From assembly GCA_030613285.1 (NCBI GenBank), contig JAUWME010000183.1, positions 1-5,584 on the forward strand: a stretch of DNA of 5,584 bases, read 5' to 3'. The notes under the pieces were generated by a model, which searched no databases, was not told where the DNA came from, and saw only the letters and a list, made by a program, of their open reading frames with translations. Position 1 is the stretch's first letter, and the number at the start of each line of letters is the position of its first letter. The translations under genes were made by a program, and so were the position numbers. This DNA comes from Candidatus Zymogenus sp. GTDB lineage: Bacteria > Desulfobacterota > Zymogenia > Zymogenales > Zymogenaceae. Positions 5,533 to 5,584 of the stretch are shown here, piece by piece.

Positions 5533-5584
5533 GGCCTTTTTAGTTCTTAATCCCATAAACCTTATTTTCAATTCTGATTTAAGG

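Larger units (their letters stand above)
3743..5584 (-). repeat. Tandem array of gene-plus-promoter units, period about 590 bp
   Basis: Three successive units each hold a promoter, a leader with GGAGG, a 133-codon gene and a conserved 3' flank. Gene-to-gene offsets are 591 and 590 bp. The spacers also align: each has a block with GAGTCGTATTGA just downstream of the gene, then AT-rich sequence containing TCTGATTT or TATGATTT (plus strand), then the CTGCTTT box. The window ends in ATTTTCAATTCTGATTTAAGG (plus strand; 5564-5584), which matches the same part of the other spacers, so the array probably continues to the right. No transposase, integrase or terminal inverted repeats flank it. Duplication by recombination is the simplest origin. 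Divergence between copies (proteins about 67-74% identical) shows that the amplification is not recent. Confidence 0.85.

Noticed and set aside
3743..5584. CRISPR array or insertion sequence as explanation of the repeats
   Set aside because: The period is about 590 bp and contains whole coding genes; there are no short direct repeats with spacers, no transposase and no terminal inverted repeats.

Overview
The window reads as ordinary bacterial chromosome: compact genes with Shine-Dalgarno sites, sigma70-type promoters and intrinsic terminators, AT-rich spacers, and coding regions that look close to 45-50% GC by eye. The two recognisable proteins, a CPA1 sodium/proton antiporter and an AMP-forming acyl-CoA ligase, together with a cluster of small STAS-like proteins, would suit an anaerobic or fatty-acid-degrading Gram-negative such as a deltaproteobacterium (Desulfobacterota). 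That placement is a weak inference; no rRNA or marker gene is present.

Left part (1-425): the tail of an unseen upstream region, a strong GC-rich terminator (58-82), a possible short minus-strand reading frame without ATG (101-274), a nested inverted repeat (229-300), and then a near-consensus promoter with a small palindrome over its -10 box. This promoter drives the plus-strand antiporter gene (426-2006). A bidirectional terminator (2063-2092) separates the antiporter from the convergent acyl-CoA ligase gene (2169-3692, minus strand).

Right part (3693-5584): upstream of the ligase, also on the minus strand, lie three complete paralogous genes of exactly 133 codons (3876-4277, 4467-4868, 5057-5458), about 67-74% identical to one another by hand count. 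They repeat with a period of about 590 bp, and the period includes the spacers. The last bases of the window match the 3' flank of the other copies, so at least one more copy, or its remnant, probably lies beyond the right edge.

Each of the three genes has its own promoter (TTGACA or TTGATA, exactly 17 bp, then a -10 box), a near-identical leader and the same GGAGG ribosome binding site. The ligase promoter belongs to the same set: it carries the same upstream box (AAAGCAGGAAAATGTC) running into TTGACA, and in this copy the box is completed to a 37-bp palindrome. The most interesting reading of the window is therefore a locally amplified family of small STAS/SpoIIAA-like proteins wired through a shared promoter module to an acyl-CoA ligase. 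The function of the small proteins cannot be read from the sequence.
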